Below are positions 27,147 through 34,704 of a DNA stretch of 64,000 nucleotides, one piece after another (position 1 is the first letter of the stretch; each line of letters starts with the position of its first letter). The position numbers were made by a program, and so were the translations under genes. Source of the DNA: Planctomycetota bacterium (GTDB taxonomy: Bacteria > Planctomycetota > B15-G4 > SIAN01); assembly GCA_009691715.1 (NCBI GenBank), contig SIAN01000006.1, positions 62,001-126,000 of the forward strand, written 5' to 3'. The notes under the pieces are model-generated. The model saw only the letters and a list, made by a program, of their open reading frames with translations. It ran no database searches and was not told the origin of the DNA.

Positions 27147-28235
27147 TCAGGGCGCGCCGGACTTCGCGCCTTCGTTTGCGCCGATCGCTTCTGGCGCGAT
27201 CGGTGGCGGCTCCGCTTTCCCCGGCGGCGGATTCGGGCGCGGCCGGCCGCTCACTTCGGCGACGAAGTCGAGGATCCATGCCGTCGGCACATCGCCCGGC
27301 GCGCCGAGCTCGCGCGTGATCGAGACGTGCGTCTTGTTCGGAAACAGGACGACATCGGCGCGCGCGCCCGCCGCCGTCAGCTTGTCGGCGAGGTTCTTGG
27401 CGGCTGCGCCCGAGTCGGGATTGCGACCGGCCACCAACAGCAGGCAGGGCGGGATCCCCTTGTCGGGCGCCACGTGATTCACCGGCGACGCATCGGCCCA
27501 CGTAGTGATGTCCTCGCCGAAGACCGGCTTCATGAACTCGGCGGCGCCAGGGCGATCGTCGCCGCGCCCGATCACGTCGTACGCCGAGCCATCCATCAAG
27601 ATCGCCCCGCGCAGCATGGAGAGCGGCCGGCGGTGCTCGCCGAGCCACCGCTCGTCGACGGAGACGAGCGCCGCGAGGTGCGCGCCCGCCGAGTGGCCCA
27701 TCACGAACAGCGCGTCGGGATCGCCGCCGAACGCGCGCGCATGGTCGTGCAGCCACGCCAGCGCCGCCGCGACGTCGCGCACCTGCGCCGGATGCATCCA
27801 ATCGGGCGCCAGGCGATAGTTCATCGACGCGTAGATCACGCCCGCGCCGCCAAACGCCGGCGCGCGCCGCTCGACCGAGCCGCGCTTCTCCCCCTTCTGC
27901 CAGCTGCCACCGTGCACGAACAGCACGATCGGCAGCCCACGCACCGGTGCGCCCTGCTCGCCGATCACCGTCACGGGAGCGATCAGGTCGAGCGCCTGCG
28001 ACTTCGGCTCGACGCCTTCGGTTTCGGAGTAGCGGACGTCCAGCCAGCCGCAGAGCGTGCCGCTCGGATCACGGATCATCGGGGCGACGAAGCCGTCGGC
28101 GGCAGGCGGCGGTAGCGGCGTTGCAGCAAGCGTCGCCACACCCCCGGCCAGCGGCACGGGCGGCGCGCTGCACGCCGCGATGCCAAGCGCGAGCAGCAGC
28201 GCTCCGCCGATCGATCCAGGTCGCATCACACCCAT
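27147..28235 (-). CDS. Lipoprotein alpha/beta-hydrolase (carboxylesterase-like)
   Basis: 362 aa from ATG 28235, with AGGAGG seven nt upstream. The N-terminus ends in a lipobox (LALGIAAC), so it is likely lipidated at Cys and held in a membrane. The hydrolase domain shows the oxyanion motif FVHGGSWQKG, the nucleophile elbow GHSAGAHLA, an acid residue region near LLLVAGRNPDSG, and the catalytic His in NKTHVSI. This is the BD-FAE/arylformamidase-like layout. The start ATG shares its A with the TGA of the upstream small membrane gene, so translation is coupled. Confidence 0.82.
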   Translation of the reverse strand: MGVMRPGSIGGALLLALGIAACSAPPVPLAGGVATLAATPLPPPAADGFVAPMIRDPSGTLCGWLDVRYSETEGVEPKSQALDLIAPVTVIGEQGAPVRGLPIVLFVHGGSWQKGEKRGSVERRAPAFGGAGVIYASMNYRLAPDWMHPAQVRDVAAALAWLHDHARAFGGDPDALFVMGHSAGAHLAALVSVDERWLGEHRRPLSMLRGAILMDGSAYDVIGRGDDRPGAAEFMKPVFGEDITTWADASPVNHVAPDKGIPPCLLLVAGRNPDSGAAAKNLADKLTAAGARADVVLFPNKTHVSITRELGAPGDVPTAWILDFVAEVSGRPRPNPPPGKAEPPPIAPEAIGANEGAKSGAP

Positions 28236-28573
28236 CACTTTGCCTCCTCGACTCGCACCACCGCGAAGCGCAGCCGTCCGATCGGGACCCGCAGCAACCA
28301 CTGGAACAACGACCAGACGGCGCTGCCGAAGAGCACGCCACCCGAGACGATCGTCACCGCGTCGCCGAGTCGCCGCGCCGCGACCTCACTCCACGCACCC
28401 GGCGGAATCGCGAGGCGCGACTCGATCTCACGCACCCCCGCCAGCACCGTCAGCAGGACGCTGCCGGCGACGATGCAGACGATCGCGGAGCGCATCGAGA
28501 CGCCGACCCACAGCCGCTGCCGCTCGCGCGGCGCCAGGCCCGACAGGTGGATCGATCGTTCACTGCTCGCCAT
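28235..28573 (-). CDS. Small two-helix membrane protein, unknown function
   Basis: 112 aa from ATG 28573. Two hydrophobic segments (SAIVCIVAGSVLLTVLAGV and TIVSGGVLFGSAVWSLFQWLL) flank a polar loop, and the N-terminal 20 residues are charged. No family recognised. Its stop overlaps the start of the lipoprotein hydrolase gene by one base, and the ~179-nt element D occupies the 45 nt-and-beyond region upstream of its start. Confidence 0.65.
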   Translation of the reverse strand: MASSERSIHLSGLAPRERQRLWVGVSMRSAIVCIVAGSVLLTVLAGVREIESRLAIPPGAWSEVAARRLGDAVTIVSGGVLFGSAVWSLFQWLLRVPIGRLRFAVVRVEEAK

Positions 28574-28618
28574 CAACTCGCTCCTGCGCGCGGCCGCACA
28601 CCGCACGAAAGCGCGGCA

Positions 28619-28797
28619 GGCAAGTGTCCTGGAACACTGGAACAGAAGTTCGCGAACACGGACCGAGGTGATGTTCGCACCAGGCGAAGAGTGCCGACGA
28701 GGCAACTTCCCTGGCAGTTGGTGAGGATTCGTGACGAAGCATCGCGCGAAGAGCGCCCGGTTTCGTGGAAGCGAAGTTCTGTTCCAAGACACTAGCC
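28619..28797 (+). ncRNA. Structured RNA-like element D
   Basis: About 179 nt bounded by a terminal stem: GGCAAGTGTCCTGGAACA on the left, TGTTCCAAGACACTAGCC on the right (one A-A mismatch and one C-A). Its core repeats the plan of elements A, B and C: CCGACGA (28694-28700), a hairpin CAACT/AGTTG (28703-28707 with 28716-28720), then TGAGGA (28722-28727), followed by TTCGTGACGAAGC. The right terminal arm contains the TAG stop of the leftward methyltransferase gene. The core motif is on the plus strand while both flanking genes point left, so the transcribed strand is uncertain. Confidence 0.6.
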
Positions 28798-29568
28798 CGG
28801 CTTCACCGCCCGCGTCGCCAGGAAGCACGCGATCCGCGAGTCGAGCGCTTGCTGCTCCCCGCGGTCCTCGAACAGCGCGGTGAGCACGAAGCCCGCTTCG
28901 AGCTGACCGCCGAGCTGTTGTTCGAGCGTGTGGCCGAAGCACCAAGGTTCGTCGGCGGCCTTCAGTTCGGCGCGTTCGGCTTCGGTGAGGTGGACGAAGT
29001 CGGAGTAGGGCAGCGAGTGGCGCGCGATCAGCTCGCCGCGTTCGAGCGCCTTCTCATCGAACAGGAAGCGGACGGGCTGCGTGATGCCGGCGAGCAGCAC
29101 GCCGCCGGGGCGCAGGACTCGGAACGCCTCGCGCCAGACCGGCGCCGGGTCGGGAATGAAGGAGTTGGAGCAAGGATGGAAAACGAGGCCAAACGAGGCG
29201 TCGGGGTAGCGCGAGAGGTCGCGCATGTCGCCTTCTTCGAGGCGCAGCGCCAGGCCCTCGCGTTGCGCAACCAAGCGATCCTGCGCCAACTGCGCCGGCG
29301 ACAAATCGTGTACCGTCACGACGCCGCCGGCGGCCGCCAACAGCGGCGCCTGCTGTCCACCACTCGCTGCCAGGCAGAGCACCGGCAGCCCTGCAAGCGG
29401 CGGGAACCAGTCGCGCGGCACCGGCTGCTTCGGCGTCAGCACGACGCTCCACTCTCTGCGTCGCGCGGCGGCGATCGCGGCGGCGTCGACCGGTCGCGTC
29501 CACCGATTGCCGCGCGCCACCTGCGCGTCCCACGCCTGCCGATTCCAGCCCGCCGGATCCTCGACCAT
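28792..29568 (-). CDS. Class I SAM-dependent methyltransferase
   Basis: 258 aa from ATG 29568. Motif I appears as [19 protein letters not shown], a variant common in a family of uncharacterised bacterial methyltransferases. [15 protein letters not shown] follows with the acidic ribose-binding residue, then [31 protein letters not shown] and the post-I motif [11 protein letters not shown]. The substrate is unknown. It is divergent from dgt with a 35-bp gap, and its stop codon is supplied by the right arm of element D. Confidence 0.85.
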   Translation of the reverse strand: MVEDPAGWNRQAWDAQVARGNRWTRPVDAAAIAAARRREWSVVLTPKQPVPRDWFPPLAGLPVLCLAASGGQQAPLLAAAGGVVTVHDLSPAQLAQDRLVAQREGLALRLEEGDMRDLSRYPDASFGLVFHPCSNSFIPDPAPVWREAFRVLRPGGVLLAGITQPVRFLFDEKALERGELIARHSLPYSDFVHLTEAERAELKAADEPWCFGHTLEQQLGGQLEAGFVLTALFEDRGEQQALDSRIACFLATRAVKPG

Positions 29569-29603
29569 GGTTCCTCTGCGACGGCCTGAGACAATAGGCC
29601 GCC

Positions 29604-30761
29604 ATGCAACGCACCCGGCATCAGTTCGAGGAGGCGGAAGCGCGCGACCTCGCGCCCTACGCATGCAAGTCGACCGCCAGCCGCGGCCGCAAGCTCGCCG
29701 AAGCCGAGGATCCGCATCGCACGGCGTTCATGCGCGACCGCGATCGGGTGATCCACAGCGGCGCGTTCCGGCGCCTCGAATACAAGACGCAGGTGCTGGT
29801 GAACGGCACCGGCGACAACTACCGCACGCGGATGACCCACACGCTCGAAGTCGCGCAGATCGCGCGCTCGGTCGGGCGCGCGCTCGGGCTGAACGAGTCG
29901 CTGGTCGAGACGGTCGGGCTGGCGCACGACCTCGGCCATCCGCCGTTCGGCCACTCCGGCGAAGAGGAACTACGCGAACTGATGCACGCGCACGGCGGCT
30001 TCGAGCACAACGCGCAGGCGCTGCGCATCGTTGACCTGCTCGAAACGCCCTATCCCGGCCGTCCGGGCTTGAACTTGAGCTACGAGACGCGCAGCTCGCT
30101 CCTGAAGCACGGCACGAAGAGCAGCGGGCCGACCGCCGCCGACATCGAGGCGGAGCCGCAACCGTGGCTCGAGGCGCAGACCGCGGACGCCGGCGATTCG
30201 CTCGCCTACATCTCACACGACCTTGACGACGGGTTGCGGTTCGGCGTGTTCAACGAGAGCGAGCTCGGCGAACTCGAATTGTGGCGTCGCGCGCGTGCCG
30301 AGGCGCAGCGGCGCTATCCGGGCGCCGCGCCAGCGGAGCTCACCCGACCGACGATCCACGCAACCCTCGCGCTTCCGGTCGCCGACCTCATCGCCGCTAC
30401 CGACGCACGACTGCGCGCCGCCGGTGTTGATTCACCGCTGGCGGCGAGGCGACAGGCGACCCGCATGGTCGGCTTCTCCGCCGAGATGGTCGAACTGCAG
30501 GCCGAGGCGAAGCGCTACCTCTTCAAGCGCTTCTACTACGCCGACCACGTGATGGCCGTCCGCGGCGAAGCGCGCCGCCAATTGCGCGAGCTGTTCCTCC
30601 ACTTGCACGACCATCCCGAGGCGATGGCCGAATGGGCGCGCACGCGGCTCGCGACACCATTGCCCGGCGACAACGAGTGGCGGGTCACCTGCGACTACGT
30701 GGCCGGGATGACCGACCGCTTCGCGCAACAGGAGTGGGAGCGGTTGGTGAAGCGCTGTTGA
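29604..30761 (+). CDS. dgt: dGTP triphosphohydrolase-like HD protein
   Basis: 385 aa. [25 protein letters not shown], then [16 protein letters not shown] and [19 protein letters not shown] give the HD-domain metal ligands typical of dGTPases. [14 protein letters not shown] supplies a later Asp. The length and N-terminal [23 protein letters not shown] fit the non-E. coli class that hydrolyses dNTPs to the deoxynucleoside plus triphosphate. Cytoplasmic, nucleotide-pool control. Only 35 bp separate it from the divergent methyltransferase. The 196 bp after it, up to the convergent beta-lactamase-like gene, holds nothing I recognise. Confidence 0.9.
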   Translation: MQRTRHQFEEAEARDLAPYACKSTASRGRKLAEAEDPHRTAFMRDRDRVIHSGAFRRLEYKTQVLVNGTGDNYRTRMTHTLEVAQIARSVGRALGLNESLVETVGLAHDLGHPPFGHSGEEELRELMHAHGGFEHNAQALRIVDLLETPYPGRPGLNLSYETRSSLLKHGTKSSGPTAADIEAEPQPWLEAQTADAGDSLAYISHDLDDGLRFGVFNESELGELELWRRARAEAQRRYPGAAPAELTRPTIHATLALPVADLIAATDARLRAAGVDSPLAARRQATRMVGFSAEMVELQAEAKRYLFKRFYYADHVMAVRGEARRQLRELFLHLHDHPEAMAEWARTRLATPLPGDNEWRVTCDYVAGMTDRFAQQEWERLVKRC

Positions 30762-30957
30762 TGTTCCAGAGTTTTCCGAGCGCGGTGGCGCGGGCTGGAA
30801 ACTCGCACAGAAGCGATTCGATGACGACTGCCGATCGCACCCATCCGCGCACCTCGATGGCCGCGCGGTCGAGGCTGGCTGTTCGGGTCGACCGGCTGCA
30901 GAACGGCTCGGCAACAAAGCGACGTGGACATCGCGATCGACCCGTAGTCGCCGCGCG

Positions 30958-32022
30958 TCACTTCCCCGCCAGTAGCCGCCGCGCCAGCGTCGTGAAGTCG
31001 GGGAAGTTGAACTTGTTCGCGCCCATCTCGACCTGGATCTGCGGGAAACGGCGCTGGCGGACCGCGACGAGGCGCTTCTCCGGGACGATCAGCAGGTGGT
31101 TGCCGAGGAAGCCTTCGGCGCGGACGCCGAGAACGACTGCCTTGCCGCCCGCCTTCGCCGGCTCGACATCGAGCCACCAGAGGTAGCCGCAGGTCGAGGC
31201 CCCGCCGCCGAGATCGGGAAACGCCGGCTTCATCGCCTCGTCGAGCCAGGCTTCGCTGATCAGCCGCTCGCCCTCCCACTCGCCGCGCTGCAGCACGAGC
31301 TGGCCGATCCGCGCGAGGTCGATGGCGTGGAGCTGGCAGCCGGCCATTCCGTGCGGGTTGCCCTTGGCGTCGCGGGTCCAGCCGAAGTCGGTGATGCCGA
31401 GCGGCTCGAAGAACATCGCGCGCGCGTAGTCGTCGGCCTTCTTGCCGCTCGCTTTCTCGACGATGCCACACAAGAGGTTGCAGGCGACGTTGTTGTAGAG
31501 GAACACGGTGCCGGGCGGCGTCGCGAGCCGGCTGCCGAGCGCAAACTCCACGACGTCCTCGCTGGCGTAGACCTTCTCCGTCGTCGCATCGGCGGCGATG
31601 CCGGAGGTGTGCGTCAGCAGATGGCGGAGCGTGACGCTTTCGCGCTGCGCGCGGACGGCAGGATCGTCCTTGCCGCCGCCCGCGTCGAGGAACTCCGGGA
31701 ACCAGTGGGCGACCGGCGTCGCGACCGACTCGATCTTCCCGTCGTCGATCAGGCGCCCGATCAGCAGACTCACCACCGACTTGGTGCATGACATCAGCTC
31801 GATCGGTTTTTGCGGCTTGTTGAAGTATTCCTCGTGGACCAACGCGCCGTCGACCAGCACGCAGACTGAGTCCGACTTCGCCTCCAGCGCGCACTGCAGA
31901 AGGGTGTCGAGCGCCTTGGCATCGATGCCGGCATTGGCGGCCGTCACGACCGGCGGCCAATCGTCACCACGCGCCGTGGCCGTCAAGATCAGGAACGCAC
32001 CTGCGATCGCCCGCATCGTCAT
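30958..32022 (-). CDS. Exported serine hydrolase of the beta-lactamase/class C family
   Basis: 354 aa from ATG 32022, with AGGAG upstream, starting a short signal peptide (MTMRAIAGAFLILTATARG). The active-site SXXK is S78-C-T-K81, preceded by IELMSCTKSVVS, and the YXN motif is Y176-N-N178. TLRHLLTHTSGI lies between them, typical of the beta-lactamase-like serine hydrolase family (EstB/DD-peptidase/AmpC fold). It could be an esterase, a D-aminopeptidase or a peptidoglycan-linked enzyme; true beta-lactamase activity should not be assumed. It is divergent from rnc. Confidence 0.85.
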   Translation of the reverse strand: MTMRAIAGAFLILTATARGDDWPPVVTAANAGIDAKALDTLLQCALEAKSDSVCVLVDGALVHEEYFNKPQKPIELMSCTKSVVSLLIGRLIDDGKIESVATPVAHWFPEFLDAGGGKDDPAVRAQRESVTLRHLLTHTSGIAADATTEKVYASEDVVEFALGSRLATPPGTVFLYNNVACNLLCGIVEKASGKKADDYARAMFFEPLGITDFGWTRDAKGNPHGMAGCQLHAIDLARIGQLVLQRGEWEGERLISEAWLDEAMKPAFPDLGGGASTCGYLWWLDVEPAKAGGKAVVLGVRAEGFLGNHLLIVPEKRLVAVRQRRFPQIQVEMGANKFNFPDFTTLARRLLAGK

Positions 32023-32181
32023 GTCACGCTCTCCTTCGATCGAAGACTCTGCCAATCGGTTGAGGATCCCGATTTCGGACAATGCGTCCGACCGTGCTGA
32101 ATCGCGCTCGAAAGGACCAGAGTATGACCGGCCGCGCGCAAGGTTGCCGTTCGCCACCACCCTGGGTCCGCCGCTCACGTC

Positions 32182-32210
32182 TTGCCAGCATCTTACGGCT
32201 GGCCTAGAAC
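32182..32210 (+). promoter_or_regulatory. Putative sigma70-type promoter of rnc
   Basis: TTGCCA (32182-32187), a 17-nt spacer, and TAGAAC (32205-32210) match the sigma70 layout. Transcription from about 32216-32218 would start within a few bases of the rnc ATG at 32222, and no ribosome-binding site is visible, so a leaderless message is likely. Confidence 0.6.
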
Positions 32211-32221
32211 GCCCACCCCCC

Positions 32222-33055
32222 ATGGCGAAGAAACGCGACGAGCACAGCGAGCCCGAACCGAAGCGCGTCGACACACCCTCCGATGCGTTGCCCGAAGCGA
32301 CCCTGGCGGCGATGGAGCAGGCGCTCGGCCATCGCTTCAAGGATCGCCAACTGCTGATTACGGCACTCACCCATCCGTCGATGATCGACATGACGAAGGT
32401 GAGCTACGAGCGGCTCGAGTTCCTCGGCGACGCCGTGCTGGGTCTGGTGGTGGCGGAGTACGTCTACCGCCACTTTCCCGACGCCGACGAAGGCGAGCTG
32501 ACGCGCATCAAGTCGTCGGTGGTGAGCCGCAGCGCACTCGGGCATCTCGGCAAGCGGCTGCGCATCGTCGAGCACCTGCGGATGGCGAAGGGCATGCACC
32601 AGCAGGGCCCGATCCCGCGCAGCGTGGCATCGAATGCCGCCGAGGCCGTCATCGGCGCGCTCTTCTGCGACGCTGGGATCCAGAAGGCCGGCGAGTTCGT
32701 GCTGGCGCAGCTCGGCGCGCTGATCCGCCGCAGCAGCGGCACCGGTCGAGCGGCCACCAACCACAAATCCCTGCTCCAGTTGCACACTCAGCAGTCGGGA
32801 GGCGGTACGCCAACCTACGAGGTGCTGGCGACGCAGGGTCCAGACCACGAACGCACCTTCGAGGTGCGCGCCGTGCTGAACGGCCGCGTCTTCCCGTCTG
32901 CCAACGGCGACAGCAAGAAGAAGGCGGAGCAGCGTGCGGCGAAGAATGCGTTGCGGGAGCTGAAGGCCGAGGTGCTGCCGGACGACGAGGAGAGCGACGT
33001 CGACAACGACACCAACGACACCGATTCGAGTCGCGACGGCAGCCGAGAGGCCTGA
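32222..33055 (+). CDS. rnc: Ribonuclease III
   Basis: 277 aa. The RNase III signature YERLEFLGDAVLGLVVAEYV is present, followed by DEGELTRIKSSVVSRSALGHLGKRL and SNAAEAVIGALFCDAG with catalytic acids, then a C-terminal double-stranded-RNA-binding domain (NHKSLLQLHTQQSGGGTPTYEV ... KKKAEQRAAKNALRELK; the two stretches lie at 32758-32823 and 32911-32967). It has a charged N-terminal extension of ~25 residues and an acidic tail (DDEESDVDNDTNDTDSS). Cytoplasmic; it processes rRNA and structured mRNAs. Confidence 0.95.
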   Translation: MAKKRDEHSEPEPKRVDTPSDALPEATLAAMEQALGHRFKDRQLLITALTHPSMIDMTKVSYERLEFLGDAVLGLVVAEYVYRHFPDADEGELTRIKSSVVSRSALGHLGKRLRIVEHLRMAKGMHQQGPIPRSVASNAAEAVIGALFCDAGIQKAGEFVLAQLGALIRRSSGTGRAATNHKSLLQLHTQQSGGGTPTYEVLATQGPDHERTFEVRAVLNGRVFPSANGDSKKKAEQRAAKNALRELKAEVLPDDEESDVDNDTNDTDSSRDGSREA

Positions 33056-33087
33056 ACAAACGCACGCGGCGCGATCTGCCGCCGCGA

Positions 33088-34587
33088 TCACTCGGAGCGC
33101 TCGGGAGCCGGCCCTTCCGTCCCCTTCGGCCAGAAGAACTCGCGGAGCACAAAGCCCGTCACGAACGCGACCACGATCCGCATCGCTCCGTAGGCCAGCG
33201 TCGTCAGGAGGAATCTGCCGAAACCAACGTCCTCCGGAAGCCACGACGCGACGACGACCGTGCAGAAGTCGCCCAAGATCAGGTCAGGCACGACGATGCA
33301 CTGGCCGATCGTGCAGACGACGACACCCGTCTGCAGCGGCTCCGAAAACCACCTGGAACCACGGTTCCGCGCCCATCGCGCGAGCACCACGACCAGCGCG
33401 ATCGACGCCGCGCTGCCGAGCACGACACCGGCTGAGAAACGTTCGCCGGCGGCGTCGCGGAGCTTCCGGAGGCCGCGGAAGTCGGCGAGGGTGATGGTCG
33501 AGCCCGCCTTGACCTCGACGCCGGCCACTTCGTTGGCGCCGCGCTCGAGCAGGATGTCGACCTCGGCATCGTCCCGATCGCGGAAGTGGTGAAAGCGGAT
33601 CTCTTTCTCGTGCCAGCTCGCCTGCCGGCGCCGTTCCTGGAAGACGAACGTCTCGAGCAGGAAACCGAACGTCGAACGGTCCTGCCGCAGCGCCTCGGCA
33701 TCGAGGCCGAGCAGCGCGCACGCCACGCCAGAATCGCCGACATGGACCTTCGGAGCCTTCACCAGTCGGCTCAGGCGGTTGCTGTGCCACGGCGGCAGGA
33801 CGTCGAGCAGGAATACGCGTTCGAGCAAAGTGAGGTAGTCGCGGATCGTCGGGCGGCTGAGGTGGAACGGGCCGGCAAGGTCGCTCACATTCATGAGCCG
33901 AGCAGTCTGCGCCGCGGCGAACGCCAGCAACCGCGGCAGCACGTCGAGCGAACTGATGCGGGCGAGATCGCGGACGTCGCGCTGGACGAGCGCCTCGACG
34001 TAGTCGCGGTACCAGCTGGCGCGCCGGCGTGGCGCCGCACGAACAAGCGCTGCCGGATAGCCGCCCGCCACAACGCGCTCGACCAGCCGCGCTCCGAGGC
34101 GGACGTACGCGCGAGTCTTGAATCTCCCGGCGAACAGCGCGGCAAGGAACGAGGGCGCACGGCCCGCCAGCTCGCATTGCGCCAGCGGATGCAGCCGCAG
34201 GATCCCCATACGGCCCGCAAGCGAGTCGGCGAGAGTGGGCCGCAGCAGGACATTCGCCGAACCGGTCAGCAGGAAGCGACCCGGCGTACGTCGGCGGTTG
34301 ACCTCCGACTTGAGTGCAGTGAACAGCCCCGGTGCGCGCTGCACCTGGTCGAGGATCACGCGCTCGGGCAGATTGGCGACGAAGCCGGCCGGATCAGCCA
34401 TCGCGGACGCGAGTACGACGAAATCATCGAGGTTGTGGTAGGCGTAGCCGCGCACCTCGCCGACCGTCCTGGCGAGGGTCGTCTTCCCGCATTGGCGAGG
34501 TCCGTGAATGAGGACGACCGGCGTGTCGGACAGCGCTTCCACGAGGCGTGCCGAGGCGAAGCGACGGCGAAGGAGGGGTGCCGACAT
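33088..34587 (-). CDS. AAA ATPase (DUF4143 family) with an atypical C-terminal membrane tail
   Basis: 499 aa. Residues 1-~385 are a standard DUF4143 ATPase: Walker A GPRQCGKTT (29-37), ERVILDQVQRAP, sensor region RFLLTGSANVLL, PLAQCELAGR, then the DUF4143 nuclease-like part (GFLLETFVFQER, DAEVDILLER, GVEVKAGSTITLADFRGLRKL). Relatives normally end soon after. Here the chain continues at ERFSAGVVLG into about 110 residues with roughly three hydrophobic segments (ASIALVVVLARWA; GVVVCTIGQCIVVPDLIL; FLLTTLAYGAMRIVVAFVTGF). This looks like a fusion, perhaps caused by a deletion joining two genes. The function of DUF4143 ATPases is largely unknown. A direct repeat lies upstream. Confidence 0.8.
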   Translation of the reverse strand: MSAPLLRRRFASARLVEALSDTPVVLIHGPRQCGKTTLARTVGEVRGYAYHNLDDFVVLASAMADPAGFVANLPERVILDQVQRAPGLFTALKSEVNRRRTPGRFLLTGSANVLLRPTLADSLAGRMGILRLHPLAQCELAGRAPSFLAALFAGRFKTRAYVRLGARLVERVVAGGYPAALVRAAPRRRASWYRDYVEALVQRDVRDLARISSLDVLPRLLAFAAAQTARLMNVSDLAGPFHLSRPTIRDYLTLLERVFLLDVLPPWHSNRLSRLVKAPKVHVGDSGVACALLGLDAEALRQDRSTFGFLLETFVFQERRRQASWHEKEIRFHHFRDRDDAEVDILLERGANEVAGVEVKAGSTITLADFRGLRKLRDAAGERFSAGVVLGSAASIALVVVLARWARNRGSRWFSEPLQTGVVVCTIGQCIVVPDLILGDFCTVVVASWLPEDVGFGRFLLTTLAYGAMRIVVAFVTGFVLREFFWPKGTEGPAPERSE

Positions 34588-34621
34588 GGCGGCTGACCGT
34601 GTCTTTCGACATCGGCTATCT

Positions 34622-34667
34622 GCAATGTTGAGCTACGGCTAGTTGCAACGTTGTGGTACGGCTGGTT
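34622..34667. repeat. Two 23-bp direct repeats upstream of the DUF4143 ATPase gene
   Basis: GCAATGTTGAGCTACGGCTAGTT (23 bp, given here as unit length only) is followed directly by a copy differing at five positions (34645-34667). A third partial CGGCTATCTGCAA lies just before. The array is 35 bp upstream of the leftward ATPase start and could be a promoter-proximal operator, but nothing binds it demonstrably. Confidence 0.6.
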
Positions 34668-34704
34668 GAAACCCTCAGGCCGCCGCGCGACGCTCCGTCC
34701 CCCT

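Noticed and set aside
30762..30957. An element-like palindrome between dgt and the beta-lactamase-like gene
   Set aside because: Only an 8-bp imperfect arm pair and none of the core motifs; within chance for GC-rich DNA.
30958..32022. Calling the SXXK enzyme an antibiotic-resistance beta-lactamase under BlaI control
   Set aside because: It is 20 kb from blaI, lacks the TACA-N2-TGTA operator in front of it, and belongs to a broad esterase/peptidase family.
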